A DNA stretch of 44,848 nucleotides, from assembly GCA_017469685.1 (NCBI GenBank), contig JAFUFW010000053.1, positions 1 through 44,848 on the forward strand, written 5' to 3'. Made by a program: the position numbers and the translations under genes. Each line of letters opens with the position of its first letter. The first letter of the stretch is position 1. Under the pieces are notes generated by a model, which saw only the letters and a list, made by a program, of their open reading frames with translations, did no database searches and was not told the origin of the DNA. The DNA is from Bacteroidaceae bacterium. Its GTDB lineage: Bacteria; Bacteroidota; Bacteroidia; Bacteroidales; Bacteroidaceae. Shown here one piece after another: positions 23,289 through 32,401 of this stretch.

Positions 23289-25793
23289 TTATAGTTGTTT
23301 GATTACTTTCAATAGCTGTTCGCCAATGCCTATCGTGTAGCCTTGCTGGACGTGGACGACGCGGTTGAACGAGTCGCATATCAGGAAGATAGGCAGTGAC
23401 GAGGCGGTAAGGTGCTGCTGCTCGACAGCTTCTCGCAGGATGGCACCATCAATGTCGCAGCCCCATGTCACGGTGGAAGGCAGGCCTTTGAACTCAGAGA
23501 CATTGAAGCGCTGTGCATATTCCTCGTTCGCAAACAGAAGTACGATTCCTCGGCCCCAATCCTCAAGTTCTCTGCCCACTAAGGCAATGTCGCGGAGAGC
23601 GTGGTTCGTGGGCTCATGATTGGGTGCAATCAGCCCAACGATATAATATCCTCGGCCGCAAGTGGCCAGGAGTGAAGTAGCAGCAGCTGCGCAATGCAAC
23701 TTGCTGTCGGAGTCGGAAAGATTGAGCGGCAGATATAAATCTTCGGCATTGAGCGAACCAATAACGGCCACTTCGTCGGGATTCTCACGGAGGATGAAGG
23801 AGACAGAGGTGTTGTTGTTCTCTGTAATCTCGAAAGTCTGGACTGAAGCCAGAACGCTGCCATTGGCCATACGGGTTCCCGATGTGAGGACGTAAGTGCC
23901 GGCATCAAGCTCTACGCCTGCCGCAAATGTGTTTTGGAAAGTGGCTTCCTCTGGGAAAGTCATAAGCTGGAGGCGGTTGTCATCGTTGAGGCGTGAAAGT
24001 GTGAAGTGCGTATAGTACTTGGCATCAGGGACAAACTGCGTGGGCGTGAAGGTAAGGCGTAGCGTGCCATGAGGCGTAGTTGCAGGCTGTGCAGAGTTGT
24101 GGTCAGATGCTTTCTCTCTTTCAAACGAGACATCAATCCACTGGGCTGTAGGGGCGAGATACTGAACTTTCGAATTAATCTCGTTGATGCGTGCGGGAAT
24201 ACCTACGCTGCGGCATGCTGCCACGAAGAAGATGTCGCGACCAAGCGCGTCTGCCTTGCGGCTGTTGAAAACGCCAAGTGGAGTAAGGCGTAGGCCTTGA
24301 GGGTTCCGTCCTTCTATGACTGTGATGCTGTCGCGCGTCCAAGCTATCAGAGATTCGGCATCGCTCCCATGGAAATAAGACCTGAGCGGAGCCTTGAATG
24401 GTGTTAGACGTTCGCGCTCTATGCGTGGCGATAAGAGGTATGAGCGATTTGTCTCGTTAATCGCATAGCCACTGCTGGCGCTGTCATCTGACGGAATGTT
24501 GTCGAAAAGAATGTCGATGGTAACGTCCTGAAGATCCTTGTCCGGCAACGTTGAGATGAGCTGTTCGGCCAGGAGGCTCCGCCCGACTACTGCTGCGCTG
24601 TCGAGGAAAGAAGTTATCACGGCATGGTTTCCGCGCGAACGCTCGTCGGTCATTGTGGCTTCGTATGCATGGCGGATGCTGTCCTCGACTGCGAGCCGGC
24701 GATTGTTCTCCTCGCGCTCGGCATCGCTGACTTGGGGCAGTTTTGCCGAAGAGGCGGGAGGCACAATGTCGAAAGGTTGAGGCTGCGCGCTCAAGACCTC
24801 AGCTCTTGGCCGTAAAGTGAGTGCCACTAAGCTGTCGGTGCTGAAGCTCACATGCTCGTAGGCAAGTGCTGTGTCAGTAGAAGCCCACACCAGCATGTCG
24901 CCCAAGCCGGCGAGGAAAGTGCATTGCCCCTTACTGTCGGTATGTTTGCTCGCAACTGTGAAGAATTCTGCATAGTTGTAGATCTTAAAATCTACTGTAA
25001 CATCCTCTACCGGAGTCCCGAGGGTGTCAATGACTTGGACCGTTATCTGTCTTGTTGGGGCATAGTTGTCAGTGACATTTATTTCTGTCAGGTTATGCTC
25101 TTGCTTTACTACTTCTTCTGGGCCATCGTAGCGTCCAAACACCTTGGTGTGCATAAGCATCCCTCGTGAAGCACTTTCGTTGAACCAGCCAAGGCCAAGC
25201 ACAGGTTCAGGCTCACAGGCCCCGAGAAAGTGCCATTGTCCGTCGGCCCATGCTTCGACCCAAGCATGGTTGTCGTCAGTGTGCGCCCATCGTGGGGTAT
25301 ATACCTGACGGGCAGGAATACCAACGGTTCGCAGCGCCGCCACCAAGAGTACAGACTCTTCACCACAACGGCCGTAGGCAGTACGTATGGTGGATGCGGG
25401 TCCGAGCGTGCGTGCGCTGGTAGGGCGGTAGGTGACGTGCTCGTGGCACCAGTGATTGATTTCTAAGATAGCGTCCGTCATGCCGAGACTGGCCACTCGA
25501 GCCGACAGCTCCTCATAGTAGCGTGTGCGAAAATCATCGAGATCTTCGTTGCTCACACGAGGCGGTAATACGAAGTGCCGGAACTCTCGCTCGGGGACTT
25601 CTTTGCCCCAAGGCATATCTTTGCGGGCACGCATGGCTATTTCTACCTGTTCGCTAAAGTAGCTTTGAGGATAGTCGATACTGTCGGGCATAGCCATATT
25701 GTCGTAGAGGAAAGCCACATATTGCTCTGCCGTAGGCGTATTGCAGGCAGACAGAATCGCTGTCGCAATAAGTATGAACAAAGCCTTTTTCAT
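23289..25793 (-). CDS. Lipoprotein with transglutaminase core, a degenerate second core, and a thioredoxin-like tail
   Basis: This 834-residue protein has lipobox LSAC with the lipidated Cys at residue 17. A transglutaminase-like core lies at about 110-195: GRCGEESVLLVAALRTVGIP (141-160, Cys143) and DDNHAWVEAW (His176); the third catalytic position reads GACEPEP instead of the usual LDP. An Ig-like stretch follows (about 245-330). A second related core appears near 512-556, ADALGRDIFFVAACRSVGIP then QWIDVSFE, with Ala in place of Cys. The C-terminal 120 residues resemble a thioredoxin fold (LPIFLICDSFNRVVHVQQGY) without CxxC. An envelope-anchored peptidase or cross-linking role is possible; substrate unknown. 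Confidence 0.82.
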   Translation of the reverse strand: MKKALFILIATAILSACNTPTAEQYVAFLYDNMAMPDSIDYPQSYFSEQVEIAMRARKDMPWGKEVPEREFRHFVLPPRVSNEDLDDFRTRYYEELSARVASLGMTDAILEINHWCHEHVTYRPTSARTLGPASTIRTAYGRCGEESVLLVAALRTVGIPARQVYTPRWAHTDDNHAWVEAWADGQWHFLGACEPEPVLGLGWFNESASRGMLMHTKVFGRYDGPEEVVKQEHNLTEINVTDNYAPTRQITVQVIDTLGTPVEDVTVDFKIYNYAEFFTVASKHTDSKGQCTFLAGLGDMLVWASTDTALAYEHVSFSTDSLVALTLRPRAEVLSAQPQPFDIVPPASSAKLPQVSDAEREENNRRLAVEDSIRHAYEATMTDERSRGNHAVITSFLDSAAVVGRSLLAEQLISTLPDKDLQDVTIDILFDNIPSDDSASSGYAINETNRSYLLSPRIERERLTPFKAPLRSYFHGSDAESLIAWTRDSITVIEGRNPQGLRLTPLGVFNSRKADALGRDIFFVAACRSVGIPARINEINSKVQYLAPTAQWIDVSFEREKASDHNSAQPATTPHGTLRLTFTPTQFVPDAKYYTHFTLSRLNDDNRLQLMTFPEEATFQNTFAAGVELDAGTYVLTSGTRMANGSVLASVQTFEITENNNTSVSFILRENPDEVAVIGSLNAEDLYLPLNLSDSDSKLHCAAAATSLLATCGRGYYIVGLIAPNHEPTNHALRDIALVGRELEDWGRGIVLLFANEEYAQRFNVSEFKGLPSTVTWGCDIDGAILREAVEQQHLTASSLPIFLICDSFNRVVHVQQGYTIGIGEQLLKVIKQL

Positions 25794-25841
25794 AAAATGA
25801 CGGTTGTAATGAAGTGAGCAAAAATGGGTGATAAACGAGAA

Positions 25842-25866
25842 AACCCAGGGATGTCAACCCTGGGTT
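25842..25866 (-). terminator. Terminator between the NTF2-like and transglutaminase genes
   Basis: A nine-base perfect stem AACCCAGGG / CCCTGGGTT with a seven-base loop, 23 bases beyond the NTF2-like stop codon. On the minus strand it is followed by TTCTCGTTT, a moderate T-tract. Confidence 0.7.
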
Positions 25867-25888
25867 ATGGTCTGAAGGCCGCGGGCGT

Positions 25889-26386
25889 TTATCCGTTTTG
25901 TAGCCACTGGTCGGCTTCTTCGTAGAGCTTCGTGAGATATTCTGGCCTGCTATTGCCTGGCAGCTCCTCAAGTATGGTCGTACATGCGTCTATGAACCAC
26001 TCTCCGCTTTGGCGCTGCAGGCGATAGATATACTGCGAGTCGCCTGTCTGGTTGAAGGTTACACCTGCTATTTCGGTCTTGACAGGGAACGTCGTCTCAA
26101 GGATAGCTACAGAGCGATTGCCGTGCGTCCAGACGAGACAGGCATGGATGTGGTAGGGGATATGGTCGGTGCGGGCAGCTAAAGCGTCTGCAAACTCCTT
26201 GGCTGTGCCTTCAAACCACGATGCCTTTACAACAGCTCCCGGTGCATAGCATGCCAGCATCTCGTCCCAAAGCTGATTGTCGCGGGCGAAACGTTCGAAA
26301 GTCAGGAGACGGCGCACGGCCTCTTTCTCGCGCCTCGTCTCAAGTGCTGTGTGAACGGGTCTCTTGAGTATTAAAGTGGTATTCAT
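25889..26386 (-). CDS. NTF2/SnoaL-like fold protein
   Basis: This is a 165-residue protein without a signal peptide. The pattern of an N-terminal helix pair (RLLTFERFARDNQLWDEMLACYAPGAVVKASWFEG), then strands HIHACLVWTHGNRSVAILETTF and YIYRLQRQSGEWFIDACTTILEE, is that of a SnoaL-like NTF2 fold, a cone-shaped alpha+beta barrel used for small-molecule binding, isomerisation or hydration. No catalytic residue set can be named with confidence. It has its own promoter-like box upstream and a terminator on each side, so it is a single-gene transcript. Confidence 0.72.
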   Translation of the reverse strand: MNTTLILKRPVHTALETRREKEAVRRLLTFERFARDNQLWDEMLACYAPGAVVKASWFEGTAKEFADALAARTDHIPYHIHACLVWTHGNRSVAILETTFPVKTEIAGVTFNQTGDSQYIYRLQRQSGEWFIDACTTILEELPGNSRPEYLTKLYEEADQWLQNG

Positions 26387-26425
26387 AATCAGGTGATGTC
26401 TTTTGCTATCTTAAGTTTGCAAATG

Positions 26426-26433
26426 CAAAGATA
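26426..26433 (-). promoter_or_regulatory. -7 box for the NTF2-like gene
   Basis: TATCTTTG on the minus strand fits TAnnTTTG exactly; no clear TTTG lies at -33. It would give a leader of roughly 30-35 bases. Confidence 0.5.
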
Positions 26434-26510
26434 CTATTTTCTTTGTATTGACGTAACTTTTGCCTGAAAGATTTACATTATTTAATATATTTGGTGCTGT
26501 ATTTAATGAA

Positions 26511-26547
26511 AAACCCCTTGTCGGAACAACCGGCAAGGGTTTTTTTT
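26511..26547. terminator. Bidirectional terminator after the PpiD-like gene
   Basis: The stem CCCTTGTCGG / CCGGCAAGGG (one T-G pair, loop AACAA) has an A-run on its left and a T-run of eight or nine on its right. It can terminate transcripts in both directions, and here serves the minus-strand PpiD-like gene ending at 26592. Confidence 0.85.
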
Positions 26548-26591
26548 ATTTATATGTACCTAATATAATAATGTACGCGCGCGTGTTCTGG

Positions 26592-28757
26592 TTAATAGAA
26601 TATGTAGCGCTTATCCTGGATGCCAGCCTTTTCGTAGAGCTCTTGCATGAAGCGTGAGGCAGCACGCATAGCCTGCTGTGCAACCTGGTTGCTTGCCGTC
26701 TTCTTGGCATTGTCATCAAGCTTGGCACCATTGTTAGTCTCGTTGACAACCTGGAAAGCGTAGACACCAGCGTTGCCCTTCACGCCCTTGGCGAACGAAC
26801 CCTTAGCGGTCTTGGCCACAGCACCTGCGAGGGCACTCTCGCTTGCGCCGACGCCAGAGATGAATACGGGAGAGCCGAATGTGATGTGACGCACAGTGTC
26901 GATGGCTGTTGCTCCCTGAAGCTTAGCCACTGCGGCAAGGTCGTTGGCAGAAGCCATCAGCTCTTGCAGCTTGGCAGCCTTCTTGTCGCGGGTGACTTCA
27001 GTGGTGAGATAGTCCTTCACGCCATCTTCAGAGCGGTATTCACCGTTGTTCTTATCTGTGAGCATGACTACGAGCAGATGGTCGTTGTTGCCTACGGTGT
27101 AGATGTCAGAGACGTCGCCTACCTTAGTGTCATTGTTGAAGATCCAGCGGAAAGCTTCACGTGTTGAGCTGAGGCCTGCAACATTGTGCTCGCTGGCAAA
27201 CATGCCTTCACGCTGCTGAACCATATAGCCGGCTTTGAGTGCGTTGGCCTCAATGTCCTCGATGGTCTTGTTGCTGGCAATGAACTGCGAGAAGTCGTTG
27301 AATGTCTTGTTGAAGGTTTCGTTGGAGAAGTCGAGCGGGCGCTTTACGATGGCTACCTGATACTTCTCAACTGGGTTGCGACGATCGGTGACTCGGAGGA
27401 TAGCGATGGCGTTGCCATTGAGCTTCACCTGCTGTGTCGTGCCAACGGCTTGTGTTGACAGGGCGCTGATGAACTTCTGGTTGTTCTCGTCGAGCGTAGC
27501 ATTTTCATACTGAGCAGAGCTTACCCACATCTCTTCGCCAGTCTGGTTGAACTTCTTTGCTATGCTGTCGAAGGGTACTCCTGATGCAAGAACTGTCATT
27601 ATACTGTCGGCCGTCTTCTGTGCGGCAGCCTCGTCAGCTCCGCTTACGCCGATCTGACGGTAGCGTACGCTGTCGGGAAGGGTGGTCTTTGCAATGAGGC
27701 GAACTATGTTCTGTGTGTTGTCCTGGGCATTGAGGTAGGGGCCTTTCTGCTGGCCGACACTCAATGAATCTATCTGTGAAGCGATGTCTGCGGGCAGTGC
27801 AGCGCGGCGTACGGGCAGAGCGTTGTATGCCACAGTGCTTCCGCTCTTGCGTACGATATTAGCGATGTCGGCATCGGCCTCAGCAAGCTGTGTTGCTACT
27901 TCCTGCATCTCGGCGTTGATCTGATCGCGGTCGGCTTTGCTGGCCTGAACGGCAACGTCGATATACTTGATGTCGCGCACGGGCTCCTGAATACGGAAGA
28001 GGTCTTTCAGCTCATTGTACTTGGCAGTGAGTTCCTTGGCTTCGGGGGTCACTTCTTCGTCCTTGACGGATGTGTAGGGTAGTGCTACGAGCAGTACGTC
28101 CTTCTCGTTGCGAGAGGCTTTGAATGCATTCTCAGCGCTGACGGGGTTGGCGATGAAGGATTTTCCGAGCAATCCCTGGAACTTTTCAGCGAGGGCCTGC
28201 TGGCGGATGTTCTTCTCCACGAACTTCCAGTAGTTGTACATCTGAGAGTAGTATGCTACGGCTTCGGCGGGCTGTCCGGCCTGTCCCTTGATAGCGTTGT
28301 ACTGGGTGAGGAACTGGTTGAGCTGCTCAACGTCGAACACGCCAGTCTGCTGGTTGCGGAATGGTGTTTGCTGCAACAATGGGTTTTGTCCGTTCTTGAT
28401 GATTTCCTGCATTTCAGCGTCGGTCACGGTGAGTCCGAGCTGTTCGGCTTCGTGGTTGAGGAGTTCGCTCTGGACGTAAGTCTGCCACACCTGATCGCGC
28501 ACTTGCTGCATCTGCTCTTCGGTGAGGTTGTCGGATCCAGAGGTGAACTTCACGACGTCAACGTACTCATCGACGAGGGCGTTGAAGTCCTGGATGTTCA
28601 TTGATTTGCCATAGATTTTACCGATGCGCTGGTGGCTCTCGGTGCGTGAAGAGGAGAGCGAGCGTACGGCTTCCTCTGCGATGAATGCAAAGAGAGCCAG
28701 ACCTACGAATAGGATTAGAAGTGCTCCTTTGCTTCTGATTTTTTGTAATGTTGCCAT
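26592..28757 (-). CDS. PpiD/SurA-like peptidyl-prolyl isomerase, membrane-anchored
   Basis: This 721-residue protein starts MATLQKIRSKGALLILFVGLALFAFIAEEA, a single uncleaved transmembrane helix (about residues 10-28) as in PpiD. A SurA_N-like chaperone region follows (SMNIQDFNALVDEYVDVVKF... TEEQMQQVRDQVWQTYVQSELL), then a central parvulin-type region (about 340-440, with RYRQIGVSGADEAAAQKTADSIMTVL and GVPFDSIAKKF) and a long C-terminal part. Such proteins fold outer-membrane proteins in the periplasm. The parvulin region looks degenerate, so isomerase activity is unsure. It follows gldE in an envelope gene set and is flanked by copies of a 13-mer. Confidence 0.87.
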   Translation of the reverse strand: MATLQKIRSKGALLILFVGLALFAFIAEEAVRSLSSSRTESHQRIGKIYGKSMNIQDFNALVDEYVDVVKFTSGSDNLTEEQMQQVRDQVWQTYVQSELLNHEAEQLGLTVTDAEMQEIIKNGQNPLLQQTPFRNQQTGVFDVEQLNQFLTQYNAIKGQAGQPAEAVAYYSQMYNYWKFVEKNIRQQALAEKFQGLLGKSFIANPVSAENAFKASRNEKDVLLVALPYTSVKDEEVTPEAKELTAKYNELKDLFRIQEPVRDIKYIDVAVQASKADRDQINAEMQEVATQLAEADADIANIVRKSGSTVAYNALPVRRAALPADIASQIDSLSVGQQKGPYLNAQDNTQNIVRLIAKTTLPDSVRYRQIGVSGADEAAAQKTADSIMTVLASGVPFDSIAKKFNQTGEEMWVSSAQYENATLDENNQKFISALSTQAVGTTQQVKLNGNAIAILRVTDRRNPVEKYQVAIVKRPLDFSNETFNKTFNDFSQFIASNKTIEDIEANALKAGYMVQQREGMFASEHNVAGLSSTREAFRWIFNNDTKVGDVSDIYTVGNNDHLLVVMLTDKNNGEYRSEDGVKDYLTTEVTRDKKAAKLQELMASANDLAAVAKLQGATAIDTVRHITFGSPVFISGVGASESALAGAVAKTAKGSFAKGVKGNAGVYAFQVVNETNNGAKLDDNAKKTASNQVAQQAMRAASRFMQELYEKAGIQDKRYIFY

Positions 28758-28857
28758 TGTTATTAAGTTTATTTTGTTTTGATTTATCTTTGGTGGTTAT
28801 GCGCTGTTTGCGTAATTATAATGTACGCGCTTCCGCGCAATAGCTTCAAAAAGCGCA

Positions 28858-28888
28858 CGAAGGTACGCAAAAAATACCATACTGCAAC
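28858..28888 (-). promoter_or_regulatory. Probable promoter of the PpiD-like gene
   Basis: On the minus strand GTTG (28885-28888), 19 bases, then TACCTTCG (28858-28865), each one mismatch from the consensus. It would give a leader of about 95 bases. Confidence 0.4.
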
Positions 28889-28895
28889 GCTTTTG

Positions 28896-28918
28896 CTCCG
28901 AAAAATGCATTTTCGGAG
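28896..28918 (-). terminator. Possible terminator after the GldE-like gene
   Basis: A perfect nine-base stem CTCCGAAAA / TTTTCGGAG with loop ATGCA, 21 bases beyond the GldE-like stop. No T-tract lies downstream on the minus strand, so it may be a weak terminator or a 3'-end stabiliser. Confidence 0.4.
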
Positions 28919-28939
28919 TGAAGTTTGTATGTTTTAGGC

Positions 28940-30235
28940 TTACTTTTCGAGTATTTTGAGTCTTACGAGTTCAATTTTGGTGCTTGTATTCTTGATGATT
29001 TTGAACTCGAAGTTGTCGAAGCAGACTATTTCGTTGAGTTTTGGGAAGCGTTGTATGCGGTGGAGTATGAGTCCGCCAACAGTCATGTAGTCCTCGCTTT
29101 CGGGCAGTTCGAGGTCAAGCAGCTCGTTGGCTTTCTCCACTTCGAGCCGGGCGGAGAGCTCGTATTCGCCTGTAGGGAGCTTCTTTGCGGTGTAAGAGAG
29201 CTGGTCGTGTTCGTCTTCTATGTCGCCGAAAATTTCCTCAACGAGGTCTTCGAGCGTACAGATTCCGCTGGTGCCTCCGAACTCATCAACGACGACTGCC
29301 AGCGACAACTTCTGCTGCATGAGGGTTTGCATCAGTTTCTGTGCGCTCATGCTTTCGGGCACGATGGGCACTTCGCGGATGTGGTTGCGCCATGCGTCGG
29401 AGGGTTTCATACGGAAGAGCTCGGAGGAATGGATGAAGCCGACGACGTTGTCTATGTCCTCGTCATAGACGATGATTTTAGAGCATCCGCTCTCAATGAA
29501 TTTAGCCTTAAGTTGTTCGAGGGTGTCGTTGATGCCTACGGCTATGATCTCGGTGCGTGGCACTATGCAGTCTCGCACCTTGCATGAGCTGAAGTCGAGC
29601 GCATTCTGGAATATTTTCACCTCTTCGTTTATTTCTTCCTCGTTGTCGGTCTGCTCGATAGTGGTTTGGATGAGGTAGTCGAGATCCACTTTGGTGAATG
29701 CGCGGTCGCTGTCGCCGTTGGTAATACGCAGGCCGGACAGGCGTAGGATAGCTTTCCCGAGTGTGCTGGTGAATTTGGCGATGGGGTAGAGCAGGATGTA
29801 GAATGCGTAGGCTACGGGTGCGAAGAGTGTGAGTGTTCGGTTCGGGTTGATGCGGAAGAGCATCTTTGGCAGAAATTCGCCAGTGAAAAGCACTATGATG
29901 GTCGAGACGACGGTCTGTGTGAGCAGTGCCAGCCATTCGTTGGTTATGCCCAGTGGCTGAATGAGTAGCGGGTCGAGTAGCCTGGCCATCAGTATGCCGT
30001 AGATGACGAGTGCGATGTTGTTGCCGACGAGCAGGGTAGAGATGAAGTTGTTCGGGTGCTCGAAAAAGGTGGCAGCCATGCGGCTGCTGAACTGGCTCTG
30101 CGAGCGCTCCATCTCAAAGCGCAGTTTGTTGCTCGATACGAAGGCTATCTCCATGCCAGAGAAGAAGGCGGAGAATGTCAGTGTGATGGCGATGTAGATG
30201 AATAGTGGGCTCAAGATGTATTCGTTTGTATGCAA
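28940..30235 (-). CDS. gldE: GldE-like CNNM/CorC family membrane protein
   Basis: This 431-residue protein has an N-terminal DUF21/CNNM membrane domain (about residues 10-190) with FSGMEIAFVSSNKLRFE and FTGEFLPKMLFRINPN, a pair of CBS domains (about 215-335; VRDCIVPRTEIIAV, then LAVVVDEFGGTSGICTLEDLVEEIFGDIEDE) and a C-terminal CorC_HlyC domain. This arrangement matches the Bacteroidetes GldE group, linked to gliding motility in flavobacteria but also present in non-gliding Bacteroidales; cation (Mg2+ or Co2+) transport is the general family role. A motility role here is not supported by other genes. It is 44 bases downstream of lptC. Confidence 0.82.
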   Translation of the reverse strand: MHTNEYILSPLFIYIAITLTFSAFFSGMEIAFVSSNKLRFEMERSQSQFSSRMAATFFEHPNNFISTLLVGNNIALVIYGILMARLLDPLLIQPLGITNEWLALLTQTVVSTIIVLFTGEFLPKMLFRINPNRTLTLFAPVAYAFYILLYPIAKFTSTLGKAILRLSGLRITNGDSDRAFTKVDLDYLIQTTIEQTDNEEEINEEVKIFQNALDFSSCKVRDCIVPRTEIIAVGINDTLEQLKAKFIESGCSKIIVYDEDIDNVVGFIHSSELFRMKPSDAWRNHIREVPIVPESMSAQKLMQTLMQQKLSLAVVVDEFGGTSGICTLEDLVEEIFGDIEDEHDQLSYTAKKLPTGEYELSARLEVEKANELLDLELPESEDYMTVGGLILHRIQRFPKLNEIVCFDNFEFKIIKNTSTKIELVRLKILEK

Positions 30236-30279
30236 ATCTGTTTGATGTTGTGCGTTGCTGTATGGTGTGGCCGAGGGGC

Positions 30280-30960
30280 TCAGTTGTGGCGGTGGTAGTC
30301 GGCTTGTGATGGTCGTTGGTAGCTGCCTTCGGGCGTTGCAGCCGAGCCTTCGATGTCTTCCTTCTTGTCGTTCATTGGTGTGTAGCCAGCCGAATTGTTG
30401 ATGCTGTATTTAGTCATCTGCTCGTTTGAACGGAAGTGGTAGCCCTTGAGCTGCTGGTTAGTCTTGGGCTTTGTGATGCACATGTAGACAGTGTTCCACA
30501 TCTCGTGCATGTCCATATCCCAGAAGAGTTCCTCAGTCTCGAAGAGGTCGCCGTCGTGATTGAGCACTACTACGCGTCCTCTGAGTTCCCAGATGCGGTT
30601 GTTGTGGCAGTATGCAGTGTCGCTCTGGAGGTAGAAATTGACGTGAAACGTAGTGTCGAATTTCTCGAGGAAGAGTCCTTTCGGGAACACCCAGTCCTGT
30701 TGCGGTTGCGTGTAGATATACCAATCCTCGGCTACAATCTTGTAGCTTATTACTCCAGAATCGGAGATGAGGTTTGATATGCCGTGGGCTGTGAGGAAAG
30801 GCAGTGAGTCTCGCCCTTCGACAGCGGGTGCCATGTGGGCATGCTGGCGCTGGCATGACGGCGCTGCCAGCAGAGCCGTAGCAATGAGTGCTGCCGCTGC
30901 GAGGCTTCGCAGGGCGTGGCTGCCATGGCTGTGTGTCGCTATGCTTTGATGAGTGTTCAT
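30280..30960 (-). CDS. lptC: LPS export periplasmic protein LptC
   Basis: The start is placed at the ATG at 30960, giving 226 residues; a longer frame would begin inside the upstream gene. The N-terminus is His/Ser-rich, then a hydrophobic stretch with lipobox-like LLAAPSC (Cys35 of this form), unusual for classical LptC but common for Bacteroidetes homologues. The body follows the LptC beta-jellyroll: SNLISDSGVISYKIVAEDWYIY, KGLFLEKFDTTFHVNFYLQSDTAYC, WELRGRVVVLNHDGDLFETEELFWDM. LptC joins LptB2FG at the inner membrane and hands lipopolysaccharide to the LptA bridge. It lies 22 bases after the outer-membrane protein gene. Confidence 0.87.
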   Translation of the reverse strand: MNTHQSIATHSHGSHALRSLAAAALIATALLAAPSCQRQHAHMAPAVEGRDSLPFLTAHGISNLISDSGVISYKIVAEDWYIYTQPQQDWVFPKGLFLEKFDTTFHVNFYLQSDTAYCHNNRIWELRGRVVVLNHDGDLFETEELFWDMDMHEMWNTVYMCITKPKTNQQLKGYHFRSNEQMTKYSINNSAGYTPMNDKKEDIEGSAATPEGSYQRPSQADYHRHN

Positions 30961-30982
30961 CGACCTTTGCGGCTCTTTCTCT

Positions 30983-32344
30983 TTAATTGAATTTCCATTT
31001 CTGGAACCACCGTTCATTGAACGTAATGCCGATATTTATTCGCATGATGTTCTCGGCTATCAGTTGGGTCGACGAAGGTTTGCGCCGTGCCCATTCCACG
31101 CCGATGTTGACGTAGGAGGGGGAGTAGATGTTGAGCACGGTTTGGCGTACGTGGCCGTTGGCGATGGGAAGCCCGAGACCAGCTGTGATGCCGAATTGTG
31201 CAGGCCCATCGAATGTGCCTTGGCCAGAGAGTGCGATTTTCTGATAAGGCGTGGCGTAGTATGCTCCTGCGCGGTAGCATATGCGGCTGAAGTATCCGTG
31301 GTCGTAGCGCGAGTGGAGGTACTGAATGCCGGCATTAAGGCGGATGCGGTCGGAGTAGTCGCCTTTGGCGGGAGCGTAGGTCCCGGCGGAGGCATCGTAG
31401 TGAGGCGTTGCGCATTTTCCCCATTGCTCTATGGTGGCATCAGCGGCTACGATGAGTTTGTCGGCGTGGCTCCACGATGCTCCTACGCTGAAGGTGTAGG
31501 GCAACTCGAAGGCTTTATTGGCAGTGCGGCGTATGGTGTCGCCCGAGAGTGCAGTGCGCAGCATGGTTGTTTGGCCGCCTACCTTATGACCAATGCCTAC
31601 GGTGGCGCCGAGGGTCAGAAGGTCAGTCTTCGTGACTGGTATCATGGCCTGTACGCCCAGGTCGGCTCGCCAAGTGTGGAGCTGCGAGTTGTAGTACGAC
31701 CGTAGGCTGCTATAGCTTGAGGAGTTGGTGGTGCCGTTCTCTGCAAAGGTCTGTATGGCTTGGTGGTCAATGCTACCCCAGAGGAAGCCGCCGTTGGCTC
31801 CTACGGAGAGATGTCTCAAGGGGCGCCAGCCGATGCCCATGTATGCTTCGTGCAGTCCGCCAGAGCCGTCGAGTGAGATGCTGTTGGTGATATTCTGTCC
31901 TGTGTAGGTGTCGGTGCCTACGGTCATGTCCTGCTGGAAGCTGTAGCCTACGGACGTGAAAGGCTGGAAACCGACGCTCATGCCCACGTTCTTTACTATG
32001 CGGAATGCGGCGTTGATGTATTCGAAATTAGTGTTGTTGGCGCTCCGGTGGGCGTCGCCGAGCTTCATTTTGGTACGCTGCAGGCTCAAGCCCATGTCGC
32101 ATAGGAATGTCAGCGAGTCGATGGCAGAGTAGCTGGCAGGGTTAAGCTTGTTGATGCCGAAGTTTGTGCGGAGTCCCTGGCTGACGCCGCCCATCGAGCG
32201 GTTCAATCCCTGCGTCTGGTCGTTGAGCAGTCCCATACCGAAGCGCGAGTATGACGAGTTTGAGCCGTTGGTTTGCGCCAGCGCTTCAGCGGCAGTGGCC
32301 AGACAGAGCAGAGCTGTAGCCACGATTGCTATAGTCTTTTTCAT
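30983..32344 (-). CDS. Outer-membrane beta-barrel protein (PorV/FadL-like)
   Basis: This 453-residue protein has a signal peptide ending near ALAQ (residue 24). The mature N-terminus NSSYSRFGMGLLNDQTQGLNRSMGGVSQGLR and NKLNPASYSAIDSLTFLCDMGLSLQ resemble the PorV/OmpP1-FadL-type barrels of Bacteroidetes. Alternating amphipathic strands run throughout (VGMSVGFQPFTSVGYSF, LSVGANGGFLWG, FSVGASWSHADKLIVAADATIEQWG) and the end is INIGITFNERWFQKWKFN. The likely role is an outer-membrane pore or hydrophobic-substrate channel; substrate unknown. It lies between coaX and lptC, an order I recall as common in Bacteroidales. Confidence 0.82.
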   Translation of the reverse strand: MKKTIAIVATALLCLATAAEALAQTNGSNSSYSRFGMGLLNDQTQGLNRSMGGVSQGLRTNFGINKLNPASYSAIDSLTFLCDMGLSLQRTKMKLGDAHRSANNTNFEYINAAFRIVKNVGMSVGFQPFTSVGYSFQQDMTVGTDTYTGQNITNSISLDGSGGLHEAYMGIGWRPLRHLSVGANGGFLWGSIDHQAIQTFAENGTTNSSSYSSLRSYYNSQLHTWRADLGVQAMIPVTKTDLLTLGATVGIGHKVGGQTTMLRTALSGDTIRRTANKAFELPYTFSVGASWSHADKLIVAADATIEQWGKCATPHYDASAGTYAPAKGDYSDRIRLNAGIQYLHSRYDHGYFSRICYRAGAYYATPYQKIALSGQGTFDGPAQFGITAGLGLPIANGHVRQTVLNIYSPSYVNIGVEWARRKPSSTQLIAENIMRINIGITFNERWFQKWKFN

Positions 32345-32401
32345 TGTTGAGTTGTGCGTTATTCTTTTATCCCATTTCTCTGCCTCACCACCATCAGAGG
32401 G

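Noticed and set aside
28925-29587. 220-residue antisense ORF inside the GldE-like gene
   Set aside because: Its composition reflects the reverse complement of the CBS/CorC coding region.
28940-30235. Gliding motility or type IX secretion locus based on GldE and DUF4835
   Set aside because: Both families also occur outside gliding species, and no core type IX secretion gene is present in the window.
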